Source of the DNA: JAFNAG01 sp041501225
GTDB lineage: Bacteria > Acidobacteriota > UBA6911
Direction of reading: 5' to 3'
DNA: 64,000 nt
Assembly: GCA_041501225.1 (NCBI GenBank)
Contig: JBGQNR010000003.1
Coordinates: forward strand, 21,318 to 85,317
Below, piece by piece: positions 1 through 7,977 of this stretch. The notes under the pieces are model-generated. The model saw nothing but the letters and a program-made list of their open reading frames with translations, did not search any database and was not told the DNA's origin. Positions within the stretch are counted from its first letter, which is position 1, and the number at the start of each line of letters is the position of its first letter. Both the position numbers and the translations under genes were made by a program.

Positions 1-2
1 CG

Positions 3-1073
3 GGATCTGTGACCCTGCCCGCGGTACGCTATAAGAGCGACGCCGATACGCGCACATTCATGGCTCGCGCCCTCGAAAGCATTCGCAGTATGCCGGACGT
101 CATGCAGGCGGGTGCCACCGATACCATCCCTTTCGGAAGTCGCAATAGCGACAGCGTGATCCTGGCGGAAGGGTACGAAATGAAACCCGGCGAATCGCTC
201 GTGTCTCCCAACCAGGTTGTCGTTACTCCCGGCTATTTTGAGGCGATGGGAATCCCGCTCCTTCAGGGACGCCGATTCGACGAGCGGGACGTGGAGAAAT
301 CGACGCAGGTGATCATTGTGGACGATCGGCTGGCGCGCCGGTTTTGGGGTGACAAGAGCCCTATTGGCAGGCGCATGTGGAGGCCCTCCAGCGCCCAAAA
401 TATTCTCCACCCCGATGAAACCTCTCAGTGGTACACGGTGGTGGGTGTCATCCGCAGCGTCAAACTTCGAGCCCTGGTGGACACGGACGAGAGAGTCGGC
501 GCCTACTTTTTCCCCTTTGCCCAGTCGCCGAGTGCCACGGTGACCTTCGCCTTGAAATGCTCTCGCAACCCGGCCGGCCTAATTTCCGGACTGAGGGGCA
601 GAATTGCGGAACTTGATCCCGAGCTTCCCCTGTACGATGTGCGGACGATGCAGGAGCGTACGGAAGAATCCCTGACCTCCCGCCGATCGCCCCTCCTACT
701 GTCCATGGTCTTTGGTCTGGTTGCGCTTTTTCTCGCCGGCCTGGGAATCTACGGAGTGCTGGCTTACATGGTCGCCCAGCGAACCAAGGAAATCGGCATC
801 CGCATGGCTGTGGGGAGCACCCCGGAAGGGATCTTTCACCTGATTTTCAAAGAAGGAGTCATCATCCTTGCCATTGGATTCGGCCTCGGTTTATCGGGAG
901 CGCTGGCATTGGGGAAATATGTGCAGAGCCTCCTCTATGGAGTTCAGCCGACGGAACCGGCGGTTCTGCTGTCCGTGACCGCCATTCTCGCAGTCGTCGC
1001 GCTGGCGGCCTGTGCCTTGCCCGCCCGCCGGGCGACCCGGGTTGATCCGATTATGGCGCTCCGGTGCGAATAG
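3..1073 (+). CDS. ADOP/MacB-type ABC permease, C-terminal part (5' end outside window)
   Basis: The reading frame is open to the left edge, so the gene begins outside the window. The visible 356 codons hold the end of a MacB-like periplasmic core (the stretch VTPGYFEAMGIPLLQGRRF is typical) and then an FtsX-type permease domain with a transmembrane segment near the middle and two close to the C-terminus. It ends in RRATRVDPIMALRCE, the usual tail of the duplicated orphan permeases that are abundant in Acidobacteriota. The protein would sit in the inner membrane and couple ATP hydrolysis by a separate ATPase to export or to mechanical signalling; the substrate cannot be read from the sequence. 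No ATPase gene is adjacent on the visible side. Confidence 0.85.
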   Translation, partial: GSVTLPAVRYKSDADTRTFMARALESIRSMPDVMQAGATDTIPFGSRNSDSVILAEGYEMKPGESLVSPNQVVVTPGYFEAMGIPLLQGRRFDERDVEKSTQVIIVDDRLARRFWGDKSPIGRRMWRPSSAQNILHPDETSQWYTVVGVIRSVKLRALVDTDERVGAYFFPFAQSPSATVTFALKCSRNPAGLISGLRGRIAELDPELPLYDVRTMQERTEESLTSRRSPLLLSMVFGLVALFLAGLGIYGVLAYMVAQRTKEIGIRMAVGSTPEGIFHLIFKEGVIILAIGFGLGLSGALALGKYVQSLLYGVQPTEPAVLLSVTAILAVVALAACALPARRATRVDPIMALRCE

Positions 1074-1318
1074 GCTCTTGGGATCGTGCGGGGCATTCCC
1101 CGATGTCATCATAGCCAACCTCCGGCTCACCACCTCCGACCTGAGAACAATCGCTAAACTCGGTGGCGGGTGCTGAATTCGCTTTCGCGGGCATGAGGGC
1201 ACTATCGGTGCATGGGGGAGTGCGTCGGGGATTAGGGCATTTTGGGATCTGGACTCTCTCTCCCTGGCAATCTGCGCAATAGTTGCAGAGATAATGCCTG
1301 CGCAATCCATTTGAAATT

Positions 1319-1351
1319 AAAGTGCTGATTTACTTGAAGAAAGAGCACTTT
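1319..1351. terminator. Probable bidirectional terminator hairpin
   Basis: AAAGTGCT (1319-1326) and AGCACTTT (1344-1351) form an 8-bp stem with a 17-nt loop, followed by TTAAT on the plus strand and by TTAATTTC on the minus strand. It lies between the convergent permease gene (ends 1073) and response-regulator gene (ends 1388), where a shared terminator is expected. Nothing else recognisable was seen in the 314-bp gap. Confidence 0.45.
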
Positions 1352-1387
1352 TAATACTTCGAGTGAATGCATGTTTTGCAGTGCAGG

Positions 1388-2752
1388 CTACTGCCGGTCG
1401 AGATGGTATCTGCGGATCTTGTAGTGCAAGGCACGCAGGCTGATCCCCATCAGCGCGGCAGCTTTCCGACGGTTGTGCGTGATCCGGGCAAAAACGTTGT
1501 CGATCACCGTTTTTTCGATTTCTTGCAGGGGTTGATCGAGCGGGACCGTGATCATCGGGCGGGCATCAGGCTCCTTTTGGATGGGACTGGGCAGATCCCT
1601 TGGCTCCAGGGAGTCGGTGCGCGCCAGGAGCACCATGCGCTCCACGACGTTGCGCAATTCTCGGACATTGCCCGGCCATGAATAATGGAGCATCAGATCC
1701 ATGGTGCGATCCGCGAACTTTTTCAGCTCTTTTTGGTGGAGCCGGCAGAATTCCTCGAGGAATGCCTGCGCAAGCACCGGGATATCCTCTTTGCGGTCGC
1801 GCAGTGCCGGCATGGCGATCGGGACGACATTGAGACGGTAGTAGAGGTCCTCCCGGAAACGCTTTTCTGCAATCTCCGAGGTCAGTTCCTTGTTGGTTGC
1901 CGCAATAAAGCGTACGTCGACCTTGACAACCTTCGTGCCTCCCAGCCTTCTAAGCTCGCGTTCCTGCAGCACCCTGAGCAGATCGACCTGGGTCATGGGA
2001 GTCATATCGCCGACTTCATCCAGGAAGAGGGTTCCGCCGGAGGCTAACTCTATACGCCCCAGCTTCATGCCGACGGCTCCGGTGAACGCACCTTTCTCAT
2101 AGCCGAACAGTTCACTCTCGAGCAGGGTGTCGGGCAGGGCGCCGCAGTTGAGCGTCACAAACGGTCCATCCCGGCGAAGGCTGCGGCTGTGGAGCGCGCG
2201 CGCCACGAGTTCCTTGCCGGTGCCGCTTTCGCCCGTGATAAGGACGGTGGCGCTGGTGGGAGCTACTTCGGAAATGACTTTGAAGATCTGGCGAATCCGG
2301 TTGCTGTTGCCGATGATGTTGGAGAACTCCTCCTTGACGCTCAGACGGCGGCGCAGGTTGCGGTTTTCGATGGAAAGGCGCTGTTTCTCGAGTGCTTTTT
2401 CGATCAGCAGGGAGAGGCGCTGCCGGTCGACCGGCTTGGAAAGATAATCATAGGCGCCGACCTTCATCGCTTCGACGGCGTTTTCGACGCTGCCGTAAGC
2501 CGTGAGCAGGATCATCTCGGTTTCCGGGCAGTTCTCACGCAGCCAGCGCAGCAGGTCCATGCCCGATTCGCCGTCCATGCGCATGTCGGAAACAACAACC
2601 TGAAAGTAATCTGCACCTAGCGCCGCCACCGCTTGCTCGACGGATGGGGCGGTGCTCACCTCGTAGCCATCATCTCTTAGGAGGGTCGCCAGGGCCTCGC
2701 GAATGTTGATTTCATCATCCACGACCAAAACTTTTGCCGGAGCTTTAGACAT
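1388..2752 (-). CDS. NtrC-family sigma-54-dependent response regulator
   Basis: A 454-residue enhancer-binding protein. The N-terminal receiver has the acidic pair VVDDE and the phospho-acceptor Asp56 (SDMRM). The central AAA+ domain carries Walker A GESGTGKE and the GAFTGA loop that contacts sigma-54. The C-terminus is a Fis-type helix-turn-helix (NRRKAAALMGISLRALHYK). The start at 2752 is preferred over an upstream in-frame start because the receiver begins there and an AACCTCC-type context precedes it; it then overlaps the kinase stop by 8 bp, which suggests translational coupling. It is the likely activator of the sigma-54 promoter found at 4373-4388 on the other side of the kinase gene. 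Confidence 0.95.
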   Translation of the reverse strand: MSKAPAKVLVVDDEINIREALATLLRDDGYEVSTAPSVEQAVAALGADYFQVVVSDMRMDGESGMDLLRWLRENCPETEMILLTAYGSVENAVEAMKVGAYDYLSKPVDRQRLSLLIEKALEKQRLSIENRNLRRRLSVKEEFSNIIGNSNRIRQIFKVISEVAPTSATVLITGESGTGKELVARALHSRSLRRDGPFVTLNCGALPDTLLESELFGYEKGAFTGAVGMKLGRIELASGGTLFLDEVGDMTPMTQVDLLRVLQERELRRLGGTKVVKVDVRFIAATNKELTSEIAEKRFREDLYYRLNVVPIAMPALRDRKEDIPVLAQAFLEEFCRLHQKELKKFADRTMDLMLHYSWPGNVRELRNVVERMVLLARTDSLEPRDLPSPIQKEPDARPMITVPLDQPLQEIEKTVIDNVFARITHNRRKAAALMGISLRALHYKIRRYHLDRQ

Positions 2753-4142
2753 GGGAGGTTGCCTCACTCTTTCCACTCGGGACGTGCAACGGCAGCTCGA
2801 TGGTGAAAGTCGTGCCTTCCCCAGGTCTGCTCGCAACCCGGATGGAACCCTTATGCTGATGAATAACGCGGTGAACAATCGTCAGACCCAGGCCAGTGCC
2901 CTTGGGCCTCGTGGTAAAAAACGGATCGAACAACCTCGCGATCTGGTCCTGCGGGATGCCGATCCCCGTGTCCTGGATGCGCACAACCGCCAGGTCCTCG
3001 GTGCCGACGCCGCCTTGATGCCTGGAAATCCCGGCGACGATGCGAAGTGACCCGCCGCTCGGCATCGCCTCCAGGCTGTTGATCAAAAGGTTGAGGATCG
3101 CCTGTTTGAGCTGATCCTCGGATCCGAAGATAATCGGATTTCCTTCGGTCGAGAGTTCAAGCTTGACTTTGCGCGAGCGGGCCTGGTTGTAAAGCAGATC
3201 GACGATCTGGCGCAGGATGGCATCCAGGCGAATCTCCGCGGATGAGGCGCTGCTGGGCCGGGCGAATGACAGGAAATTTTCCACAATCGCGGCCAGCCGG
3301 GAGATCTCCGATTCGAGGATCTTGACGTATTTGCGGGTTTTGTCGTCTTCCGGTACTTCCGGCTTAAATGCTGCCATGCTGCGTTCGAGCAAGGCGAGGT
3401 TGAGATCCAGCGCCTCGAGCGGATTGCGGATTTCGTGCGCCATGGCCGCCGCCAATGTTCCCAGCGCGGACAAGCGCTCCGCGGTGTGCATCTGCCTTTC
3501 CATGCGCACGATGTCCCGGACGTCGTGTACCAGAAGGAGCGTGCCGGTGGTGCGCTTATGGGGGTCTTTGAGCGGCAGGGTAGTGACTCGGACTGGCCAT
3601 GGATCTGAAGGGTCGCCCAGATCATGCTCTATGTCCTGCACATAGACACCCTGCCTGGTCGCAGCCTTGACGATCTCCCGCAATCCCGGTCGCTTTTCCA
3701 GCACATTCAAGATATCGAGGCTGGCATAGCCCGGAGGAATTTCGGGCAGGAGCCGGCGCGCGCTGTCATTCGCCATCGTGAGTAAATCCTTGTCGTCCAG
3801 CACCACGACCCCGATGCTGAGGCTGTCCAGGATCTGGAGCAGCAGGATCCGTATCCGCTCCCGGGCGATGAGGTTGCTACGATCGCGTAGGATCGCCGCG
3901 GCGCTTGCCACGGTTAGCAAGCCGCAAACGGAGTAAATCACCGGCAGCGGCACGGCTTGCGCGTTGATGGGGAACAGCTGGGTACCGAAGTAATTGCGCT
4001 CGCGCGCGCGCATCGAGATTTCCCAATGGAAGGCTAACAGCAACAACCAGAGAAAAACGTTGAAGATGCCAAGCAGAGTCCAGAGAAAAATCCTGGGCAT
4101 CGGTCGACTTTCTTTCAACCTCTGATGCAAATGCGCCGGCAT
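2745..4142 (-). CDS. Membrane sensor histidine kinase with PAS domain (NtrB-like)
   Basis: A 465-residue kinase. Two hydrophobic segments near residues 17-40 and 65-85 enclose a short periplasmic loop; a PAS-like domain follows (around 110-210), then the dimerisation domain with phospho-acceptor His236 in AHEIRNPLEAL, and an ATPase domain with N box (NLLINSLEAMPSGG), G1 (IQDTGIGIPQDQ) and G2 (GTGLGLTIVH). AGGAGG lies 5 nt before the ATG at 4142, supporting this start. It is co-transcribed with, and overlaps, the sigma-54 response regulator. The short periplasmic loop suggests that the signal is membrane- or cytoplasm-derived (PAS) rather than a large extracellular ligand; the ligand is unknown. 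Confidence 0.93.
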   Translation of the reverse strand: MPAHLHQRLKESRPMPRIFLWTLLGIFNVFLWLLLLAFHWEISMRARERNYFGTQLFPINAQAVPLPVIYSVCGLLTVASAAAILRDRSNLIARERIRILLLQILDSLSIGVVVLDDKDLLTMANDSARRLLPEIPPGYASLDILNVLEKRPGLREIVKAATRQGVYVQDIEHDLGDPSDPWPVRVTTLPLKDPHKRTTGTLLLVHDVRDIVRMERQMHTAERLSALGTLAAAMAHEIRNPLEALDLNLALLERSMAAFKPEVPEDDKTRKYVKILESEISRLAAIVENFLSFARPSSASSAEIRLDAILRQIVDLLYNQARSRKVKLELSTEGNPIIFGSEDQLKQAILNLLINSLEAMPSGGSLRIVAGISRHQGGVGTEDLAVVRIQDTGIGIPQDQIARLFDPFFTTRPKGTGLGLTIVHRVIHQHKGSIRVASRPGEGTTFTIELPLHVPSGKSEATSHV

Positions 4143-4293
4143 TAGTCCTCCTGCATACTCAGGCTCATCCAGGAAACTTCAAGAATAACATGAATTTGAT
4201 GCTGGATATGCAAAATCTGCAGACTTGGTGTCGATGGCTATCATCGTGCCCGGGGGCGTCCCTTTAATCCGCAGGATGCAGGCGCTTGGGATA

Positions 4294-4324
4294 TTTACGT
4301 AAACTAATATATTTCAATATATTA
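4294..4324. promoter_or_regulatory. Candidate enhancer (UAS) palindromes for the adjacent NtrC-type regulator
   Basis: Positions 4305-4324 contain a palindrome with 9-bp perfect arms, TAATATATT and AATATATTA, around a 2-bp centre. Just before it, TTTACGTAAA (4294-4303) is a perfect 10-bp palindrome. The larger site is centred about 85 bp upstream of the transcription start predicted from the sigma-54 promoter, the normal position for an enhancer-binding protein. Its AT richness contrasts with the GC-rich surroundings. Binding by the neighbouring regulator is inferred, not shown. Confidence 0.5.
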
Positions 4325-4372
4325 TGGACGCAACTCTCCCGAGTCCCTAAGAAAGGTTCACGCTCTGGTCTC

Positions 4373-4388
4373 TGGTACGGGAATTGCT
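4373..4388 (+). promoter_or_regulatory. Sigma-54 (RpoN) promoter of the envelope operon
   Basis: The sequence TGGTACGGGAATTGCT matches the sigma-54 consensus TGGCACG-N4-TTGC(A/T) at every defined position except one (T for C at 4376). The invariant GG (4374-4375) and GC (4386-4387) are separated by exactly 10 bp. The predicted transcription start is near 4399, about 70 nt before the first gene of the operon (ATG at 4469). Confidence 0.75.
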
Positions 4389-4468
4389 ATTGACCATTGG
4401 GTTAATCCTTTGTGATTGCGAATGATGTGAAATCTAGAGATTGACATCTCAAATTGTCAGGAGTGAAT

Positions 4469-5083
4469 ATGAAAAAGGTAACGATAAGATTAGGGTTGAT
4501 CGTGGCGTTTTCCATGATGGCCTCTCTGCTTTTCTTCGCTTGCGCCTCCGCGCCCAAGGAAGAGATTGCGGCGACCCAAGCTGCCATCCAGACCGCGCAG
4601 ACCGATGATGTTCGGACGTACGCAGAAGAAAGCCTCAAAGATGCAACCGATACGATGGCCAAGGCGACGGCCGAAGTGCAGACGCAGGACGACAAGTTCG
4701 CTCTGTCTCGCGACTACAAGGTTGCCTCAGATCTGTTGAAGCAGGCCAAGGAGAAGGCAGCCAAGGCTGTGACCGATGCTCAGGCCAACAAGGCGAAGGC
4801 CAAGGCGGACGCTGAGGCTTTGATTGCCTCGCTAACCCCGATGCTTGCCGATGCCAAGAAGGCCCTTGCCACGGCTCCGAGAGGGAAGGACACGAAGGCC
4901 GAATTGGAAGCGCTGCAGTCGGATCTGAAGAGTGCTGAGGAAGCGGCAACGGCAGCCACTCAGGCGATGTCCCAGGAGAAGTTCAAGGACGCGCTTGCCG
5001 AGGCCAACACGGCCAAGACGAAGGCCAGCGGCGTGATCGAGCAGGTCGATGCCGCGAAGGCGAAGCTGAAGGGCCGCAAGTAG
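4469..5083 (+). CDS. Helical lipoprotein (DUF4398-like) ending in lysine
   Basis: A 204-residue protein with a basic N-terminus, a hydrophobic stretch and a lipobox-like LLFFAC, so probably a lipoprotein. The rest is almost entirely Ala/Lys/Glu/Asp/Thr-rich and predicted to be helical or coiled-coil, without cysteines or globular motifs. The last residue is Lys (KLKGRK). AGGAG 6 nt before ATG 4469 decides the start; an in-frame upstream start at 4454 has no such site. It is the first gene behind the sigma-54 promoter and is followed after 24 nt by an L,D-transpeptidase-type gene. DUF4398 assignment is from overall appearance; the Lpp-like role in tethering the outer membrane is an inference. 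Confidence 0.82.
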   Translation: MKKVTIRLGLIVAFSMMASLLFFACASAPKEEIAATQAAIQTAQTDDVRTYAEESLKDATDTMAKATAEVQTQDDKFALSRDYKVASDLLKQAKEKAAKAVTDAQANKAKAKADAEALIASLTPMLADAKKALATAPRGKDTKAELEALQSDLKSAEEAATAATQAMSQEKFKDALAEANTAKTKASGVIEQVDAAKAKLKGRK

Positions 5084-5107
5084 TCCATCGCTGTTTCAGG
5101 AAGGTAA

Positions 5108-6229
5108 ATGGCGTTAGATAGGGAACGAAGGATCGCCGCTGTTCTGAGGGCCATCCTGGTCCTGGTCATAGGGGTGGGAACGTTCGAGCTGTGGAGTCTC
5201 ACGGCTCTGCGCTACCACCCCTGGCAGCTTGAGTCGCAGGTGGATAGCCTGGCGGCGGAGTGTCGTACGGGGCCGGGTGCGTTTGTTTTTTCGTCAGACT
5301 TGCTCGCTCTGGACGCGCAGGTCATGGAAGCGAAGCAGTGCCTGGCCCAGGCGGAAGGAGCGTGGGCCATCGGTCGCAACTTCGATCCATGTGTGCAGAA
5401 ACTTTTGCATGCCTCGCTGACCGCATTGCGGATTCGGATGAGCGAGGCAATACATTTGCAGGATGAGAGAGCGCGGCTCCAGGTTGCTCTGAAAGTGCTG
5501 GAGCAGGCTGTGGCTCCGGATCCGCCGGCCGCGCAGCCGGGCAAAAAGATCGAGATCAGAAACGATGATCAGTCCCGCGCCCGAACCCTGTACGAGACCG
5601 CCCGCAACCTGGCGGCGCTCGGGCAAACCGGATCTGCTCTGACTGCAGCCCTCGGCGCCCAAGCCGCCTGGTATCAAAACGAAAATTTCGTAGCTGCAGA
5701 GCTCGCCAGGTTTTACGACGACCGGCTGCGCGCCAAGTGGGAGCAGGATGCGCAGAATCTGTTGCGCTGGACCAGGCAAAGTGGCCGCAGTGCCATCCTG
5801 ATCGACAAGTTGGAACATCGCTGCCTGCTGCTGGCGGATGGGCGGGTGGGAAAATCGTATGTTGCCAACCTGAGCCGGAACTGGCATCGGATCAAAGTAC
5901 AGGAGCAAGACGCCTCGACTCCGGAGGGGGAGTACAAGGTCAGGCAGAAGGTTGCAGCCACAAGTTTCGGCGCCGCACTTTTGCTTGATTACCCTAATGC
6001 CATAGACTGGCAGCGCTTCAACTCCATGAAAAAGACCGGAGAAATCGCGGCGCGCGCACGGATTGGCGGCGCCATCGAGATTCACGGGAGCGGACGGCTC
6101 AACTCCGACTGGACCGATGGCTGCGTGGCGCTGGAGAACGGCGATATGGAAGACCTGTTCAAGCGCGCCTATGTCGGAATGCCGGTTACCATTGTGGGCA
6201 CCTGCAAGGTCGGCAGCAGCAAACAGTGA
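5108..6229 (+). CDS. YkuD-domain L,D-transpeptidase-like protein, membrane-anchored
   Basis: A 373-residue protein with an uncleaved-looking N-terminal membrane segment (about residues 12-35), a helical region of roughly 200 residues, and a C-terminal YkuD domain. The domain starts at about ILIDKLEHRCLLL and contains His326 (IEIHGSGRLN) and Cys339 in WTDGCVAL. The family motif is normally S/T-H-G-C; here the residue before Gly is Asp, and the otherwise invariant Gly-Cys and upstream His are kept. Active enzymes form 3-3 peptidoglycan cross-links or attach proteins to diaminopimelate. AGGAAGG precedes the ATG. Second gene of the sigma-54 operon. Whether the altered motif is fully active is uncertain. 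Confidence 0.88.
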   Translation: MALDRERRIAAVLRAILVLVIGVGTFELWSLTALRYHPWQLESQVDSLAAECRTGPGAFVFSSDLLALDAQVMEAKQCLAQAEGAWAIGRNFDPCVQKLLHASLTALRIRMSEAIHLQDERARLQVALKVLEQAVAPDPPAAQPGKKIEIRNDDQSRARTLYETARNLAALGQTGSALTAALGAQAAWYQNENFVAAELARFYDDRLRAKWEQDAQNLLRWTRQSGRSAILIDKLEHRCLLLADGRVGKSYVANLSRNWHRIKVQEQDASTPEGEYKVRQKVAATSFGAALLLDYPNAIDWQRFNSMKKTGEIAARARIGGAIEIHGSGRLNSDWTDGCVALENGDMEDLFKRAYVGMPVTIVGTCKVGSSKQ

Positions 6230-6248
6230 TTGGACAAAGGCTGATACC

Positions 6249-6917
6249 ATGGCTCTTCCAAAACCGGCACACTCGATCTGGGGCTTGTCGCTTTGCCTGT
6301 TTTTGGCCTGGTCGCTCGAGGCCTGTTCCAAGCCTGAGGCCAAGACGCAGAGTGACCCGCAGAAGACCGGCGCGGCTCCAGTCGCGCGCGGGGATCTAAA
6401 CTCCCTGCGCAGCCAGGCTCGTACCCTCGAAAGCAAGGTGCAAAGACTGGAGTGGGCGCTGAGCCGTCAGTACCCGGGCGGACCGGTGATCAGGGTAGAT
6501 ACCTCCCAAAGCCGGATATCGATGATGTTAGGCTCGCGCATCATTGTCCAGGGGACCTGCTCCACGGGCAACGGCATGGAACTTGCCGACGCCTCCGGCA
6601 AGCGCGCGTGGACCTTTGATACCCCGCGAGGACATTTCCGGGTGGTAGGCAAGGTGGCCAACCCGGTGTGGCTCAGGCCGGACTGGTCTTTCATCGAAGA
6701 AGGGGAGCCCATTCCCAAAGATCCTGCCAAGCGTGCCATGGCCAATGTGCTTGGGGACTACGCCATCGCCTTCGGCGACGGTTTCTTCATCCACGGGACC
6801 CTCTACACTCGATTGCTGGGGGCCAGTGTCACGCACGGCTGCATCCGCGTCGACGACAATACTCTGAAAAAACTCTATGTGGCCGCGCAGCCCGGAACCC
6901 CGATCTGGATCTATTAA
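6249..6917 (+). CDS. Lipoprotein L,D-transpeptidase (YkuD domain)
   Basis: A 222-residue predicted lipoprotein: hydrophobic signal and lipobox LEAC at about residues 22-25, then a linker and short coiled coil, then a YkuD catalytic domain with the classical motif, His in FIHGTLY and THGCIRVDD containing the nucleophilic Cys. The start at 6249 is chosen because it yields the signal peptide; the frame is open further upstream inside the previous gene. The upstream gene stops at 6229, 19 nt before. Predicted to act in the periplasm on peptidoglycan stem peptides or on protein C-terminal lysines. Its canonical motif contrasts with the altered one in the preceding paralogue. Confidence 0.9.
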   Translation: MALPKPAHSIWGLSLCLFLAWSLEACSKPEAKTQSDPQKTGAAPVARGDLNSLRSQARTLESKVQRLEWALSRQYPGGPVIRVDTSQSRISMMLGSRIIVQGTCSTGNGMELADASGKRAWTFDTPRGHFRVVGKVANPVWLRPDWSFIEEGEPIPKDPAKRAMANVLGDYAIAFGDGFFIHGTLYTRLLGASVTHGCIRVDDNTLKKLYVAAQPGTPIWIY

Positions 6918-7652
6918 ATGGCGATGCGACGCAATCCAGCCAAGCTGCATGTGCACTTCTCGGCCCGTGCCCGCGTTGTTCTATTGTCGGCCGCAGTGTT
7001 TATGCTGTCCTTTCTGCTGGCTTCCTGCCGCTCTTCTCAGACCGGCCGAACGTTGACGGAAGAACAGGAATTGCCGCAGAGAATTGCGGCACTGTCCCGA
7101 CAAGAGCAGGTGCTCACGGCGGAACTGGCGCTGGCCAGGAGTCAGGCTCCTTATCTCTCCATCGATTTCACAACCCGGAAAATGGACCTGAAGATCCAGG
7201 GGCATAGCCTGCGCAGTTTCACGATCAATAAGATCAAGCGGACGGGAGGCTCTCCGGTCGTGGCTCAGACATGGATTAAACAAGAAGCCAAACCGCTGCA
7301 GGTTACCACTCGTTCGCGGGTTGTTCCGGGTTCAGGGGAAGCAACGACTGCTTCCGTCGCGACGCATGATCCTTGGGGTCCGCAACGGATGCCTTCGGAT
7401 TATGACCTGATTTGCAGGGGGGCCCAGGCTCTGGAAATCCGGTCCTTGGCTTCGGAGCAATCCCACAACCGCTTCACGCGCTGGATTGTGAACAGCTACC
7501 GACAGGTGCAGGATTGGGCCCGGGACGTATGGCGCCGGAATAAATCCGATTACAAGGAGTCCATAGAAATCTGGATTGGCGAAGACGACGCCAAGCTCCT
7601 TTTCTGGTCGCTCCCCAGGCAGTTCAGCATCCTGGTCCTCAACGCCTCCTGA
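6918..7652 (+). CDS. Lipoprotein of unknown function in the transpeptidase operon
   Basis: A 244-residue predicted lipoprotein: basic N-terminus, hydrophobic segment and lipobox LASC near residues 34-37, followed by a short coiled-coil stretch that resembles the linker of the preceding L,D-transpeptidase. The remainder has beta-rich character (SIDFTTRKMDLKIQGHSL resembles the first strands of a YkuD domain) but no His/Cys catalytic motif, so it may be a non-catalytic relative or partner. The ATG directly follows the TAA of the previous gene with no gap, implying translational coupling. Last gene of the operon. No family was recognised with certainty. Confidence 0.8.
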   Translation: MAMRRNPAKLHVHFSARARVVLLSAAVFMLSFLLASCRSSQTGRTLTEEQELPQRIAALSRQEQVLTAELALARSQAPYLSIDFTTRKMDLKIQGHSLRSFTINKIKRTGGSPVVAQTWIKQEAKPLQVTTRSRVVPGSGEATTASVATHDPWGPQRMPSDYDLICRGAQALEIRSLASEQSHNRFTRWIVNSYRQVQDWARDVWRRNKSDYKESIEIWIGEDDAKLLFWSLPRQFSILVLNAS

Positions 7653-7715
7653 TTCCAGGAAATGAGATTCCGTCCCCAACAGAAAACGATTTAGTCATCC
7701 ACGAGCCGCAGATAC

Positions 7716-7842
7716 AAACCGCAGATGCACGCAGATGAACGCTGAACCATTAAACAGATTGGCTGGATGAGGCCTTGCTGCGACCCGCGCCGGAGCGGGT
7801 CGCAGCAAGGCCTCGTCTAGCATCAGCGTGCATCTGCGGTCA
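7716..7842. repeat. Nested palindromic repeat with 20-bp perfect hairpin
   Basis: Outer arms ACCGCAGATGCACGC (7718-7732) and its exact reverse complement (7826-7840) flank an inner perfect 20-bp stem (7769-7788 with 7795-7814, 6-nt loop). It sits between convergent genes ending at 7652 and 7978 and may end transcription in both directions, although no U-tract follows. Downstream to about 7925 are decayed pieces resembling other intergenic repeats of this window (CTGCGTGCTCTGTGTGCTCTGC and CCTTCGTGGCTGCTTTT-like). No gene was seen in the 325-bp gap. Confidence 0.8.
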
Positions 7843-7977
7843 AAACTCTCTGCGTGCTCTGTGTGCTCTGCATTGTGCTTTTTGGCTGCGGCTTGCCGCT
7901 CGGTGTCCTTCGTGGCTGCTTTTGGACGGAACGAAGCTCTGCCGGCGTCTGAATCACAGTGCCTGCAGTGAACGGGA

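Noticed and set aside
4469..5083. Lys/Ala-rich protein considered as a histone H1-like DNA-binding protein
   Set aside because: It has a signal peptide with a lipobox-type Cys and many acidic residues, and it lies in a cell-wall operon.
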